Shown: positions 26,723-34,527 of the stretch, in pieces
How the letters are laid out: every line of letters starts with the position of its first letter
Position numbering within the stretch: the first letter of the stretch is position 1
Assembly: GCF_001020565.1 (NCBI RefSeq)
Contig: NZ_LDAS01000001.1
Span: 1,459,985-1,523,984 of the forward strand
Reading direction: 5' to 3'
Origin: Maribacter thermophilus
GTDB taxonomy: Bacteria; Bacteroidota; Bacteroidia; Flavobacteriales; Flavobacteriaceae
DNA length: 64,000 nucleotides
Program-made: the position numbers and the translations under genes
The notes under the pieces: model-generated
Told to the model about the DNA's origin: nothing
Seen by the model: the letters and a program-made list of their open reading frames with translations, nothing else
The model's database searches: none

Positions 26723-26858
26723 TACCGCCAACACCGTATATAATTTATTGCTACTTCTAGCCTACTTACGAAAATCCTTGCGGATTTTCTATTCGGTTTT
26801 TATTTACTAAATTATGTGCTTAAACACGCAACAAACCATATACAAACACGTTAGCAAC
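26723..26858 (+). repeat. Cassette-junction palindrome, site 4 (attC-like)
   Basis: Left core TACCGCCAAC (26723-26732), spacer ACC, left arm GTATATAATTTATTGC (26736-26751), a 76-base loop, right arm GCAACAAACCATATAC (26828-26843), spacer AAACAC, right core GTTAGCAAC (26850-26858). The arms pair at 13 of 16; all three mismatches are T-G on the bottom strand. The loop holds a separate hairpin GAAAATCC/GGATTTTC (26770-26789). The right core is followed by GCTAAC, which makes a small extra palindrome with it. Confidence 0.7.
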
Positions 26859-26882
26859 AAGCTAACAAACCCATAATGAACA

Positions 26883-27476
26883 ATGAAAAATTCTTTTTTC
26901 GAAAGCACATACAATCACCCTAATATTAAAAAAGAGGATTATAAAAACATTATGGATGCCCACACCAAAGTTGAGTTTTCAAAAAATGAAATCATACTTA
27001 ATGAAGGTAAGATTAGCAACGAATATTTCCTAATTAAAAAAGGTTTGTTTCGTTCATTTGTTATTGACTATAAAGGCAACGAAATTACGACCGGTTTTTT
27101 TGGCCCTAATGATATTCTCATTGAAGTAGCTTCTTTATTTCTTCGTATACCTTCAGAAGAAACCATTCAGGCATTAACGGACTGTGAAGTCTATAAAATT
27201 GAATTCAACGATTTCCAGAATTTATATAGAACCATTGAAGGCTTTACCGAATGGGGGCGCAGCTGGATGTCCCAACAACTTTTCATGGCAAAACACCGTG
27301 CCGTCACTATGCATACGCAAAGTGCCTCACAACGATATTTAAATCTGATTCAAGAAAAGCCCCAAATTATTAAAGAAGTACCCTTAAAATATATTGCTAC
27401 TTATTTAGGGATTACCGATACTTCTTTGAGCCGGATAAGAAAAGAAGTGTTATCTCAAACAGAGAACTTGCCATAG
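26883..27476 (+). CDS. Crp/Fnr-family transcriptional regulator
   Basis: A 197-residue regulator with a cyclic-nucleotide-binding-type beta-roll at about residues 20-120 (FSKNEIILNEGKISNEYFLI, GFFGPNDILIE) and a C-terminal HTH (VPLKYIATYLGI then TDTSLSRIRKE). The roll lacks the RxS phosphate-binding pattern of true cAMP receptors, as in many Bacteroidota members, so the ligand is unknown. It heads a four-gene cassette with VOC, SnoaL-like and DUF1569 proteins and probably regulates them or itself. The 64-bp gap to the next gene could hold a promoter. Confidence 0.88.
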   Translation: MKNSFFESTYNHPNIKKEDYKNIMDAHTKVEFSKNEIILNEGKISNEYFLIKKGLFRSFVIDYKGNEITTGFFGPNDILIEVASLFLRIPSEETIQALTDCEVYKIEFNDFQNLYRTIEGFTEWGRSWMSQQLFMAKHRAVTMHTQSASQRYLNLIQEKPQIIKEVPLKYIATYLGITDTSLSRIRKEVLSQTENLP

Positions 27477-27540
27477 GACAAGTTTTTATTGACTTGCTTT
27501 TTTCACTTTTGTAATCATAACAATTTAAAAGATTTAAAAG

Positions 27541-27924
27541 ATGAAAAAATTTAATCCCGTGGTGTGGTTCGAGATTTATGTAAACGATATGGATAGGGCC
27601 GCAACGTTTTACGAAAAAGTACTTCAAGTTGCGTTAGAAGATATGAGCGATCCAACAGATTCATCTGTACAGATGAAATGCTTCCCAAGTGATATGGAAA
27701 ATTACGGTGCAGCTGGTGCTTTGGTAAAAATGGAAGCCGTAAAACCCTCAGCCAATGGAAGTCTCGTTTATTTTGGTTGTGAAGATTGTAAGGTCTTAGA
27801 AAATAGAGCATCGGAAAACGGGGCCGAAGTTATTCAACCCAAAATGGCTATTGGGGAACACGGATTTGTTTCCATTATTAAAGATACAGAAGGGAACTCC
27901 ATTGGATTTCATTCGATGAACTAG
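27541..27924 (+). CDS. VOC-family (glyoxalase/bleomycin-resistance fold) protein
   Basis: A 127-residue single-domain protein with a VOC fold: VWFEIYVNDMDRAATFYEKV at the N-terminus, LVYFGCEDC in the middle, GEHGFVSIIKDTEGNSIGFH at the end. Many relatives bind metals, antibiotics or reactive aldehydes, but no metal triad is complete enough to predict a reaction. It lies 64 bp after the Crp/Fnr gene and is followed after 20 bp by the SnoaL-like gene. Confidence 0.85.
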   Translation: MKKFNPVVWFEIYVNDMDRAATFYEKVLQVALEDMSDPTDSSVQMKCFPSDMENYGAAGALVKMEAVKPSANGSLVYFGCEDCKVLENRASENGAEVIQPKMAIGEHGFVSIIKDTEGNSIGFHSMN

Positions 27925-27944
27925 AGAATATTAAATGACTCTAA

Positions 27945-28322
27945 ATGACCAAAATAATATCCAGTCCCAATTGTGGCAATTCGCCCAAAATGGAATTTTT
28001 AAAACAGTTTAATATTGCCTTTGCCAAAGGCGATATAGCCTTTTTAATTGAAAATGTTACGGATGATATAGTTTGGAACATTATTGGCGACAAAAAATTA
28101 GAAGGAATAAAAGCGTTTACGGAAGAATTAGCAAAAATGCAATCTGTAAAAGCATCTAATTTGATATTAAATCAAATCTTATCCCACGGTAAAGAAGGTG
28201 CAGCAAATGGGGTAATGACAATGGAAAGTGGAAAACAGTATGCATTTTCTGATTTTTATCTGTTTCAGAGTGCTAAAGGAGAGAAATTAAAAGAAATAAC
28301 ATCATACTGCATAAAATTATAA
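27945..28322 (+). CDS. SnoaL-like / NTF2-fold protein
   Basis: A 125-residue protein with a cone-shaped NTF2-like fold: an N-terminal helix (MEFLKQFNIAFAKGD), a VTDDIVWNIIG strand, an LEGIKAFTEEL helix and a long beta-sheet to the end. These proteins bind small hydrophobic ligands or catalyse isomerisation; the active residues are not clear here. An internal ATG at 27990 would give the classical start and is an alternative. Only 2 bp separate it from the DUF1569 gene. Confidence 0.75.
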   Translation: MTKIISSPNCGNSPKMEFLKQFNIAFAKGDIAFLIENVTDDIVWNIIGDKKLEGIKAFTEELAKMQSVKASNLILNQILSHGKEGAANGVMTMESGKQYAFSDFYLFQSAKGEKLKEITSYCIKL

Positions 28323-28324
28323 AG

Positions 28325-28780
28325 ATGAAAACCATTTTTGACCCAAACATCAGACTACAGCTAACCAAACGAATTGAACAAATCAATGCAGACAGTAAAG
28401 CGCAATGGGGCAAAATGAATGTTTACCAAATGATAAAACATTTGAATATTTGGAATCAATGGGTGTTAGGTATTGATAACAATATACCTTATAAACAAGA
28501 CTTTCTTGGTAAACTTATTGGAAAAATGGTCTTAAAGGCCAACACCAAAAACGACAAACCAATGGGTAAAGGTGCACCAGCAGGTTCTAACTTTACCATC
28601 AAAGAGAAAAATGGAGATTTTGAGAAGCAAAAACAAAAATTGTTTGATTTAACTGAACATTACGGGCGCTATAACAACCCAGATTTTATTCACGGTTTTT
28701 TCGGTAAAATGACCAAAGAACAAATTGGAATTTTCGCTTATAAACATTATGATCATCATTTAAGGCAGTTTGGAGTTTAA
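28325..28780 (+). CDS. DUF1569 (DinB-like) protein
   Basis: A 151-residue protein with the DUF1569 pattern of the DinB superfamily: an N-terminal helix with KAQWGKMNVYQMIKHLNIW, a central loop region and a C-terminal helix with a His pair (KHYDHHLRQFG). In DinB-like proteins His residues bind a metal, and some members are thiol or epoxide transferases. It is the last gene of the Crp cassette, 36 bp before the core-like GTTGCCAAC at 28817. Confidence 0.82.
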   Translation: MKTIFDPNIRLQLTKRIEQINADSKAQWGKMNVYQMIKHLNIWNQWVLGIDNNIPYKQDFLGKLIGKMVLKANTKNDKPMGKGAPAGSNFTIKEKNGDFEKQKQKLFDLTEHYGRYNNPDFIHGFFGKMTKEQIGIFAYKHYDHHLRQFGV

Positions 28781-28816
28781 TAATAAAAAATGAATGAAAC
28801 ATAACGAAGAAAGCCA

Positions 28817-28992
28817 GTTGCCAACAAATAACTGAGGTAAAGAACAAGTAAATCCTTCCTTAATCTGAGACAATACTATTCTAGGCCCTTAGATTCTAAA
28901 ATCAGGTTCTTCGGGCTTTTTTATTCGATTCATCTTCTATTTATCTAGGCAATACCAAAAACATACGATTCATCGTACCGCCTACCGGATTG
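28817..28992 (-). mobile_element. IS110-family remnant, copy 2
   Basis: About 170 bp match copy 1 (491 to about 665) with scattered substitutions and single-base indels. It contains the last codons of the transposase on the minus strand (RYDESYV) with the stop near 28941, plus the IS end. The match begins at GTTGCCAAC, as in copy 1, right after the DUF1569 gene. The rest of the element is gone, and 28993-29340 holds no gene that I can identify. Confidence 0.7.
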
Positions 28993-29347
28993 TGTATCAG
29001 TTCACCAATTCCAATTATTAACAATAAAGGCCTCTATTGCATCTAAAAAGAAAAGCAGGGTCAGCCCTGGAAAATGAAATAAAATGAATTACAAGGTGTC
29101 TTTTTGCGCGAAAACGTAATTTTCATTGCGCATTGGAAATTCAATAAAACAATGACGCACTTGACCTTCATGAGCATCCTCAGAACTTGGAAAACATGAT
29201 ATAATCAAAGTCAAACATTGATGTGTACCTCATTTGCACCTCTAACTCCCCTACCCCTAATATTTATTAATGTTGATACTTTCTGCATCGGGGGAAAATA
29301 AAGACATAAAAAGAATCTATTTTTAAACCACGTCGCAAAGCCTTATG

Positions 29348-29376
29348 TTGAATCCCAGACACAAGTGGTATCTTTG
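29348..29376 (+). promoter_or_regulatory. Bacteroidota-type promoter
   Basis: TTG (29348-29350) and TATCTTTG (29369-29376) are spaced by 18 bp, matching the -33/-7 promoter of this phylum. Transcription would start about 55 bp before the M20 amidohydrolase gene. Confidence 0.65.
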
Positions 29377-29432
29377 TACAAGCAAATTCGACGTCACCAT
29401 TTTTAAATACAACCTTTAAAAAAGGGAATAAA

Positions 29433-30572
29433 TTGATCAATACGGAAATACTTAAATTTAGAAAGGAGCTTCACGAAAATCCTGAATTATCAGGATTTGA
29501 ATACGAAACCGCCAAGAAAATTCAGAGATTCATCAATAAGCACAACCCAACACATATTCTTGAAAATGTTGGTGGAACTGGCGTAGCCGCTATTTATAAA
29601 TTTCCCAAAAAGGGGAAATCCATTACGATCAGATGTGAGCTGGATGCATTGCCAATACAAGAGGAAAACCAATTTGACCACAAATCGAAAAAAGACGGGG
29701 TATCCCATAAATGTGGACATGATGGTCATATGGCCATCGTTTCCGGATTAATTTTTTGGCTAAAAAACCAATCATTTAATTCTGGTGAAATTATTCTATT
29801 GTTTCAACCGGCGGAAGAAAATGGAAAAGGTGCCTACCGCATTGTTAACGACCCCAAATTTAAAAGTCTAAAAACCGATTACGTATTTGCGCTTCACAAT
29901 ATCCCCAAAGAACCGCTACACGATATCATTGTGATCAATAAAGGATTCTCTGCAGAAGTACAAAGTTTTATCGTAGAACTAAAAGGAAAAAAATCGCATG
30001 CATCAGAACCTGAAAATGGAAAAAACCCGGCATTGGCACTTGCCAGTATTATAACATCGTTATCGCAGTTGGAGGTAACAAAACCTGAAGATGAAAATTT
30101 TACCTTAATAACCCCCGTGCACATCAACATGGGGCAAATAGCTTACGGAATTTCACCGGAAAATGCGGAGTTGCATTACACCATGAGAACCTGGGACAAG
30201 GAAAACACCACTAAGGTAAAAGCCCAAATAAATACTCTTATAGCCGAAACCTGCCAAACACACCAATTAAGATATAAAATAGAATGGCTAGAATATTTTC
30301 CCGCTGCGACCAATGATATTGAAAGCAATAATTATATTGTAAAAGCGGCCAAAGAAAACAATTACCGCATTGTTGAAAGGCCCTACCCTTTTAAGTTCGG
30401 GGAAGATTTTGGCTGGTTTTCAAGGGAATACAAAACAGCAATGTTTGGCCTAGGGGCCGGTGTCGAAACCCCGGCTTTACACAATTCCGATTACGATTTT
30501 CCCGATGAAATACTGGAAACGGGAATAGCAATGTTCAAATCCATCGTTTCAAATATTCTGAAAGAACAATAA
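29433..30572 (+). CDS. M20-family amidohydrolase (N-acyl amino acid/peptide hydrolase)
   Basis: A 379-residue metallohydrolase of the M20D group. It begins with the LKFRKELHENPELSG motif, has the metal-binding HKCGHDGHM near residue 92, PAEENGKGA around residue 131, the dimerisation domain in the middle and a C-terminal GAGVETPALHNSDY His motif. The family removes acyl groups from amino acids or opens indole-acetyl and hippurate conjugates. The start is a TTG; no ATG fits the conserved N-terminus. It is probably monocistronic under the promoter at 29348. Confidence 0.85.
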   Translation: MINTEILKFRKELHENPELSGFEYETAKKIQRFINKHNPTHILENVGGTGVAAIYKFPKKGKSITIRCELDALPIQEENQFDHKSKKDGVSHKCGHDGHMAIVSGLIFWLKNQSFNSGEIILLFQPAEENGKGAYRIVNDPKFKSLKTDYVFALHNIPKEPLHDIIVINKGFSAEVQSFIVELKGKKSHASEPENGKNPALALASIITSLSQLEVTKPEDENFTLITPVHINMGQIAYGISPENAELHYTMRTWDKENTTKVKAQINTLIAETCQTHQLRYKIEWLEYFPAATNDIESNNYIVKAAKENNYRIVERPYPFKFGEDFGWFSREYKTAMFGLGAGVETPALHNSDYDFPDEILETGIAMFKSIVSNILKEQ

Positions 30573-31018
30573 CCCGGTTACCTCATATTATTCGCACCTT
30601 GTAAAAATTGTTTGCTCGAAAAATATTGTCGATTTTTAGTTTGGTATGCCCGCGCCGATCCATTGACAAACGACGCAATTGCCCATAAACCAAACCTTTC
30701 TAGATAAGGTAGGAATCGTTCTGAAATGAATCGGGGCATGAAATTTTATAATCGATATCTAATGGTTACTAACAGGCCATTGATGATGACCGATATAAAA
30801 AAACAAAAAACCATGCTCTGTTACGGCTGTATTTTAACAGGGTTTTGGCGCATAACCCAAAGTTTAACGTATTTTTATAACATCTGCCATTTTTTTTGAC
30901 TTGGCTTTATATAAAGAAAATTTAACTAACATATGTAACACGTGCAAATGATGGTAACGAAACACCAAAATTTGTATAAGAGAATCCTTGGTTCTTATAA
31001 ATTTCATTTTTTTAGTAG
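30573..31018 (+). other. Intergenic region, no gene seen
   Basis: 446 bp separate the amidohydrolase from the AraC/TPR regulator. No open frame has protein-like composition and no hairpin with a T-run is obvious. Presumably it carries the regulator's promoter and leader. Confidence 0.5.
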
Positions 31019-32791
31019 ATGGGCAACACACAATCCATAGCAGTTTTACCCTTTGTTAATATGAGTAATGATGTTGAAAATGAATATTTCTGCGATGGAA
31101 TCACTGAAGAAATTATAAATGCCCTAACAAAAGTAAATCAACTAAAAGTAATTGCAAGAACCTCTTCATTCGTCTTTAAGGGAAAAAATATAGACATTAG
31201 AAATATAGGCCAGCAATTGGGCGTAAATACGATTCTTGAAGGAAGTATCAAAAAATCTCAAGATCGGGTTAGAATAACCGCTCAGTTAATAGACATTGAA
31301 GATGGATCGCACTATTGGTCCAAAAGGTTTGATAGGGAATTGACCGACATTTTTGAATTGGAAGATGAGATCAGTCTTGCCATAGCGGACGAGGTGCGAA
31401 ACAATTTTGGCCATTTCGAAATTCAAGATCATTTAATAGACCAGCCTACAAACAACGTTGATGCCTATCAATTGTACTTAAAAGGACGGTCATTTCAATT
31501 AAAATGGACCCCTGAAAGTCTAGAGCAGGCCATATCCTATTACAATCAGGCCATTGCCCTCGACAAAAATTACGCCAGGGCCTACTATGCCAATTTACAA
31601 TGCTATGGGTTATCGGCAATGTGGGGGTATATGCCTTATGAAGAGGCTATGGAATCAGCTATAGGCAATTTACTCATAGCCAAGGAACTGGATACCTCGT
31701 TGCCAGAATACCCTCTCTCTTATGTAGGCCGATTTTTTTGGCAAGAATGGGACTTTAAAAATGCCTATATTCATATAAACAAGGTATTGGCCATAAACCC
31801 AGACCATATTGACGGTCTGGAAGCTATGGCAGAACTGTTCATTGCGCTCGGTTTTTTTGATAAAGCCTTAATATATGCCAACAAGCTCATAGAAGTAGAT
31901 CCACTTTCTTCCAATAACCATTATACGTTGGCACATATTTACTATTACCAACGTAAATTTGACAAAGCCCTTGAAACCGTAGAGTATGCCCTGACCCTTA
32001 ATCCTGAACTGGAGTTGGCACACCATTTAAAGTGCTTTTGTTTAATATGGCTGAACAAAAAGCAACAGTTTAAAAAATTTATACACAACACCCCGCTGAT
32101 AGCGGAGAAACACCTATTGTTTGACCTCATCAACGATAAGCATATTGAAGTTCAGGACCCCATTATAAAAAACTGGTCGGAACAAGGTTACAACGAAACC
32201 ACACTGGTGCCTTATGACCTGTTTATCTTAAGTAATTCAGGTCACATAGAATCGGGATTTTCCCGCCTAAAAGAGATGATCGACCAAAGACGAGGTCAGA
32301 TCATAAACTACAGGCAAGAACCCTTTTTACAACCTTTGCACAAAGTAAAGGGCTTTACAGACCTACACGGTTCCAATTTGTCCCTTTCCGATATTACAAG
32401 CCCTCGGGCGGATGATGGGAAACCGATCGCGAACATCTTGGATGATGGCCAAATTGAAACCTTAAAAAAAGAATTGCTTAGTTATTTCAACGAGGAAGAA
32501 CCTTTTTTAAATCCTCAATTAAGTTTAAAAATTGTTGCGGACGTTTTAGGGTTAAACACCAATAAAATGTCATTTCTGATCAATCAGGCGTTTAATGCGA
32601 ATTTTAACGACTTTGTCAATTCATACCGTTTAAAGCATTTTAAAACCATAGCCCTAGACCCCAAAAATTCGCATTTGACCATTCTCGGGTTGGCCTATGA
32701 CAGTGGTTTTAACTCCAAAAGTGTATTTAATACCTATTTTAAAAAAATAGAAGGTGTAACCCCTAGGGCCTGGATGAAGGCCAACCCTTAG
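31019..32791 (+). CDS. AraC-type regulator with FlgO-like and TPR domains
   Basis: A 590-residue cytoplasmic protein with three parts. The N-terminus (about 1-125: SIAVLPFVNMSNDVENEYFC, ILEGSIKKSQDRVRITAQLI) is the FlgO/TolB-N-like domain seen in many TPR-containing regulators. TPRs cover about 145-400. The C-terminal AraC HTH (about 485-588: LSLKIVADVLGLNTNKMSFL, GLAYDSGFNSKSVFNTYFKK) binds DNA. No kinase or signal peptide is present, so it is a one-component regulator with an unknown input. The serine hydrolase at 32892 is the nearest candidate target. Confidence 0.88.
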   Translation: MGNTQSIAVLPFVNMSNDVENEYFCDGITEEIINALTKVNQLKVIARTSSFVFKGKNIDIRNIGQQLGVNTILEGSIKKSQDRVRITAQLIDIEDGSHYWSKRFDRELTDIFELEDEISLAIADEVRNNFGHFEIQDHLIDQPTNNVDAYQLYLKGRSFQLKWTPESLEQAISYYNQAIALDKNYARAYYANLQCYGLSAMWGYMPYEEAMESAIGNLLIAKELDTSLPEYPLSYVGRFFWQEWDFKNAYIHINKVLAINPDHIDGLEAMAELFIALGFFDKALIYANKLIEVDPLSSNNHYTLAHIYYYQRKFDKALETVEYALTLNPELELAHHLKCFCLIWLNKKQQFKKFIHNTPLIAEKHLLFDLINDKHIEVQDPIIKNWSEQGYNETTLVPYDLFILSNSGHIESGFSRLKEMIDQRRGQIINYRQEPFLQPLHKVKGFTDLHGSNLSLSDITSPRADDGKPIANILDDGQIETLKKELLSYFNEEEPFLNPQLSLKIVADVLGLNTNKMSFLINQAFNANFNDFVNSYRLKHFKTIALDPKNSHLTILGLAYDSGFNSKSVFNTYFKKIEGVTPRAWMKANP

Positions 32792-32873
32792 TCGCACTTC
32801 ATTAGTTCGTTTCAGATTATAATTTAGAACGATTGCCTGGCATATATGGCAAATCTTTGCATCAAAATTATTG

Positions 32874-32890
32874 ATCAAAAAACGAACAAT
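32874..32890 (+). promoter_or_regulatory. Shared leader motif, copy A
   Basis: The 17-base sequence ATCAAAAAACGAACAAT lies directly before the ATG of the serine hydrolase gene and is preceded 15 bp upstream by CTTTGC, a -7 box-like element. Identical 17-mers occur at 36622-36638 and 37390-37406. It probably represents a common leader or translation-enhancing A-rich site. Confidence 0.55.
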
Positions 32891-32891
32891 C

Positions 32892-34001
32892 ATGCATCTA
32901 TCAATTCTACCCTTCAACACGTATTCGGTAAACAGATTATCGGCAGCCCTTTTGTTGGCTTTAACCATATGGGCATCGTCGTGCTCAAAGAACGATGATG
33001 GCGATCCCCCGATAAGCGACTACACGACCCTTGAAAATTTATTGACCGAAATCGATTTTCAAGGTTACGCCATCGTTACTAAAAACGGGAGCGATGTCAT
33101 ACGCCAAGGTTTTGGATCGGCAAACAAAAACTCCAATTTACCACAGGGCTACCACCTTGCCTATCGCATAGGTTCCGTTACCAAGACTTTAACGGCCGCG
33201 GCTATAGTGCAACTAAAACGGGATGGTCTGATCCACGGTTTCGACCAAACTTTAGATGAATTTGACCCCGAATTTCCAAACGGCGACCAAATTACCATTG
33301 CCCAGTTACTATCGCATCAATCCGGTATTCCGGAGTACCAATCGGTGGTAGAACAAGCTTACGAAGCGGGATCGGTCTTGGACGAAGTAGATATTTATGA
33401 GCTTATTAAAGACCTGGTTTCTGAAAATGGACTCCATTTTACACCGGGTTCAAACAAGCAATATTGCAACTCAAACTATCTTATTGCGGCCTTATTGGTT
33501 CAGCAATTATCGGGTGTGCCCTACCATCAGTACGTTCAACAGAAAATTTTTGGTCCGCTCGGTATGGCAGATTCATTTAAGGGTACCGATGAAGTAGATG
33601 TTGACACCCACGCCCAAGGCTATTTGAACGGGCATGCCAACAGTACGTATCCCATGGGTATTGCCTTTGGTGCGGGCGACTTTAGCAGCAGCCCAAAGGA
33701 TATGGAAACATGGACCAAGGCCGTAAAAACCGATTGGTTTACCGAAGCCGAAAAAGTAGAGCTATTTGCCCAAGATGTGCCCAGTGGATTTGTAGACTTT
33801 GGATTGGGATGGTTTACCACACAAGAAGGCAATACCACAATGTATTGGCACGGAGGCGATATCAATGGCTATTGGAGCATGATCGGCTTTATACCACAAT
33901 ACGATGCCACCCTTGTTATATTGAGCAATCAACAAGACGATACGGGATCACAACGCAATACCATTATCCAACAATTACTAACGCACGAATTCATTCAATA
34001 A
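32892..34001 (+). CDS. Lipoprotein serine hydrolase, beta-lactamase/DD-peptidase fold
   Basis: ATG 32892 gives a lipoprotein signal (LALTIWASSCSKNDD, Cys31); an in-frame TTG at 32871 is not needed. Motifs: SVTK in RIGSVTKTLTA (nucleophile), YCNSNYL (YxN), and WHGGDINGYW (HGG in the KTG place). The whole is about 370 residues, the usual length of class C-related esterases and peptidases in Bacteroidota. Its substrate is unknown. It is the second of three serine hydrolases in the window and is preceded by the shared leader motif, which suggests common control with the outer membrane proteins at 36.6 and 37.4 kb. Confidence 0.87.
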   Translation: MHLSILPFNTYSVNRLSAALLLALTIWASSCSKNDDGDPPISDYTTLENLLTEIDFQGYAIVTKNGSDVIRQGFGSANKNSNLPQGYHLAYRIGSVTKTLTAAAIVQLKRDGLIHGFDQTLDEFDPEFPNGDQITIAQLLSHQSGIPEYQSVVEQAYEAGSVLDEVDIYELIKDLVSENGLHFTPGSNKQYCNSNYLIAALLVQQLSGVPYHQYVQQKIFGPLGMADSFKGTDEVDVDTHAQGYLNGHANSTYPMGIAFGAGDFSSSPKDMETWTKAVKTDWFTEAEKVELFAQDVPSGFVDFGLGWFTTQEGNTTMYWHGGDINGYWSMIGFIPQYDATLVILSNQQDDTGSQRNTIIQQLLTHEFIQ

Positions 34002-34030
34002 TAGAAAACGATTATAAAAACCATATACCC

Positions 34031-34501
34031 ATGAAAAAATTACTATCAATTTTCACATTGTTCGCACTATTGGCGACAAATGCCTATAGCCAAGAAACAA
34101 CCGAACAAGCTTTTGAGATCAAGGTCATCACCAGCGTCGAATCCATCGTTCCGAGCGGCTTGGGCCGATCGCGCATCATTTCGTCGAACGATGAAAGGGA
34201 TTACGAACAGTTTACCTCTGCCCGAACCGAGAAAAATACAACCCGGAACAAATCAAAAAGAAAGGACATTAGACTTAAAAATTTTGAAGAGACCAAATTA
34301 TTGAACCTTTTTAACCTAGGCGGAATTCGGTTTCAGAATATTGCGGCCAATGACGCCCTGATTGCTTCCAAATTGACGGCCATGGTTTCGGAAGGTTGGA
34401 ATTTGATGTTCGTGACCAGCGCGGTGGAAAGCAATGCAGGCAAAGACGATGACAACGGAATTTTTATCACACGCTATATTTTTAAAAGAAGGCTAAACTG
34501 A
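34031..34501 (+). CDS. Small secreted protein of unknown function
   Basis: ATG 34031 starts a 156-residue protein with signal peptide MKKLLSIFTLFALLATNAYS. The mature part is basic in the middle (RTEKNTTRNKSKRKD) and ends IFITRYIFKRRLN, and includes an SVESIVPSGLGRSRII segment near residue 40. I do not recognise the family. A longer frame from 33710 overlaps the preceding gene and is a shadow. It lies 29 bp after the serine hydrolase and 26 bp before the SDR gene, so it is probably co-transcribed. Confidence 0.7.
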   Translation: MKKLLSIFTLFALLATNAYSQETTEQAFEIKVITSVESIVPSGLGRSRIISSNDERDYEQFTSARTEKNTTRNKSKRKDIRLKNFEETKLLNLFNLGGIRFQNIAANDALIASKLTAMVSEGWNLMFVTSAVESNAGKDDDNGIFITRYIFKRRLN

Positions 34502-34527
34502 AAAATGGCCCTATAAATCAATCGATA

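Larger units (their letters stand above)
18749..28825 (+). mobile_element. Integron-like gene cassette array (inferred)
   Basis: Five consecutive cassettes, all transcribed on the + strand, are separated by four imperfect palindromes. Each cassette starts with GTT plus a short sequence and ends with the reverse complement of that same start: 9/9 for the restriction-modification cassette, 10/10 for the serine hydrolase, 9/9 for the orphan protein, 10/10 for the alpha/beta hydrolase, 8/9 for the Crp group. This matches the relation between R' and R'' in integron cassettes. The cores (GTTGGCA, GTTACCT, GTTGGCG, GTTAGCA) fit the classical GTTRRRY only partly. A recombinase remnant lies just upstream. 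Alternative: gene-associated palindromic elements spread by another mechanism. Confidence 0.6.

Noticed and set aside
22844-26858. Palindromes as ordinary Rho-independent terminators
   Set aside because: No T-run follows any right arm, loops are 72-136 bases, and wobble pairs favour the bottom strand. Compare the true terminators at 7028, 36450 and 47333.
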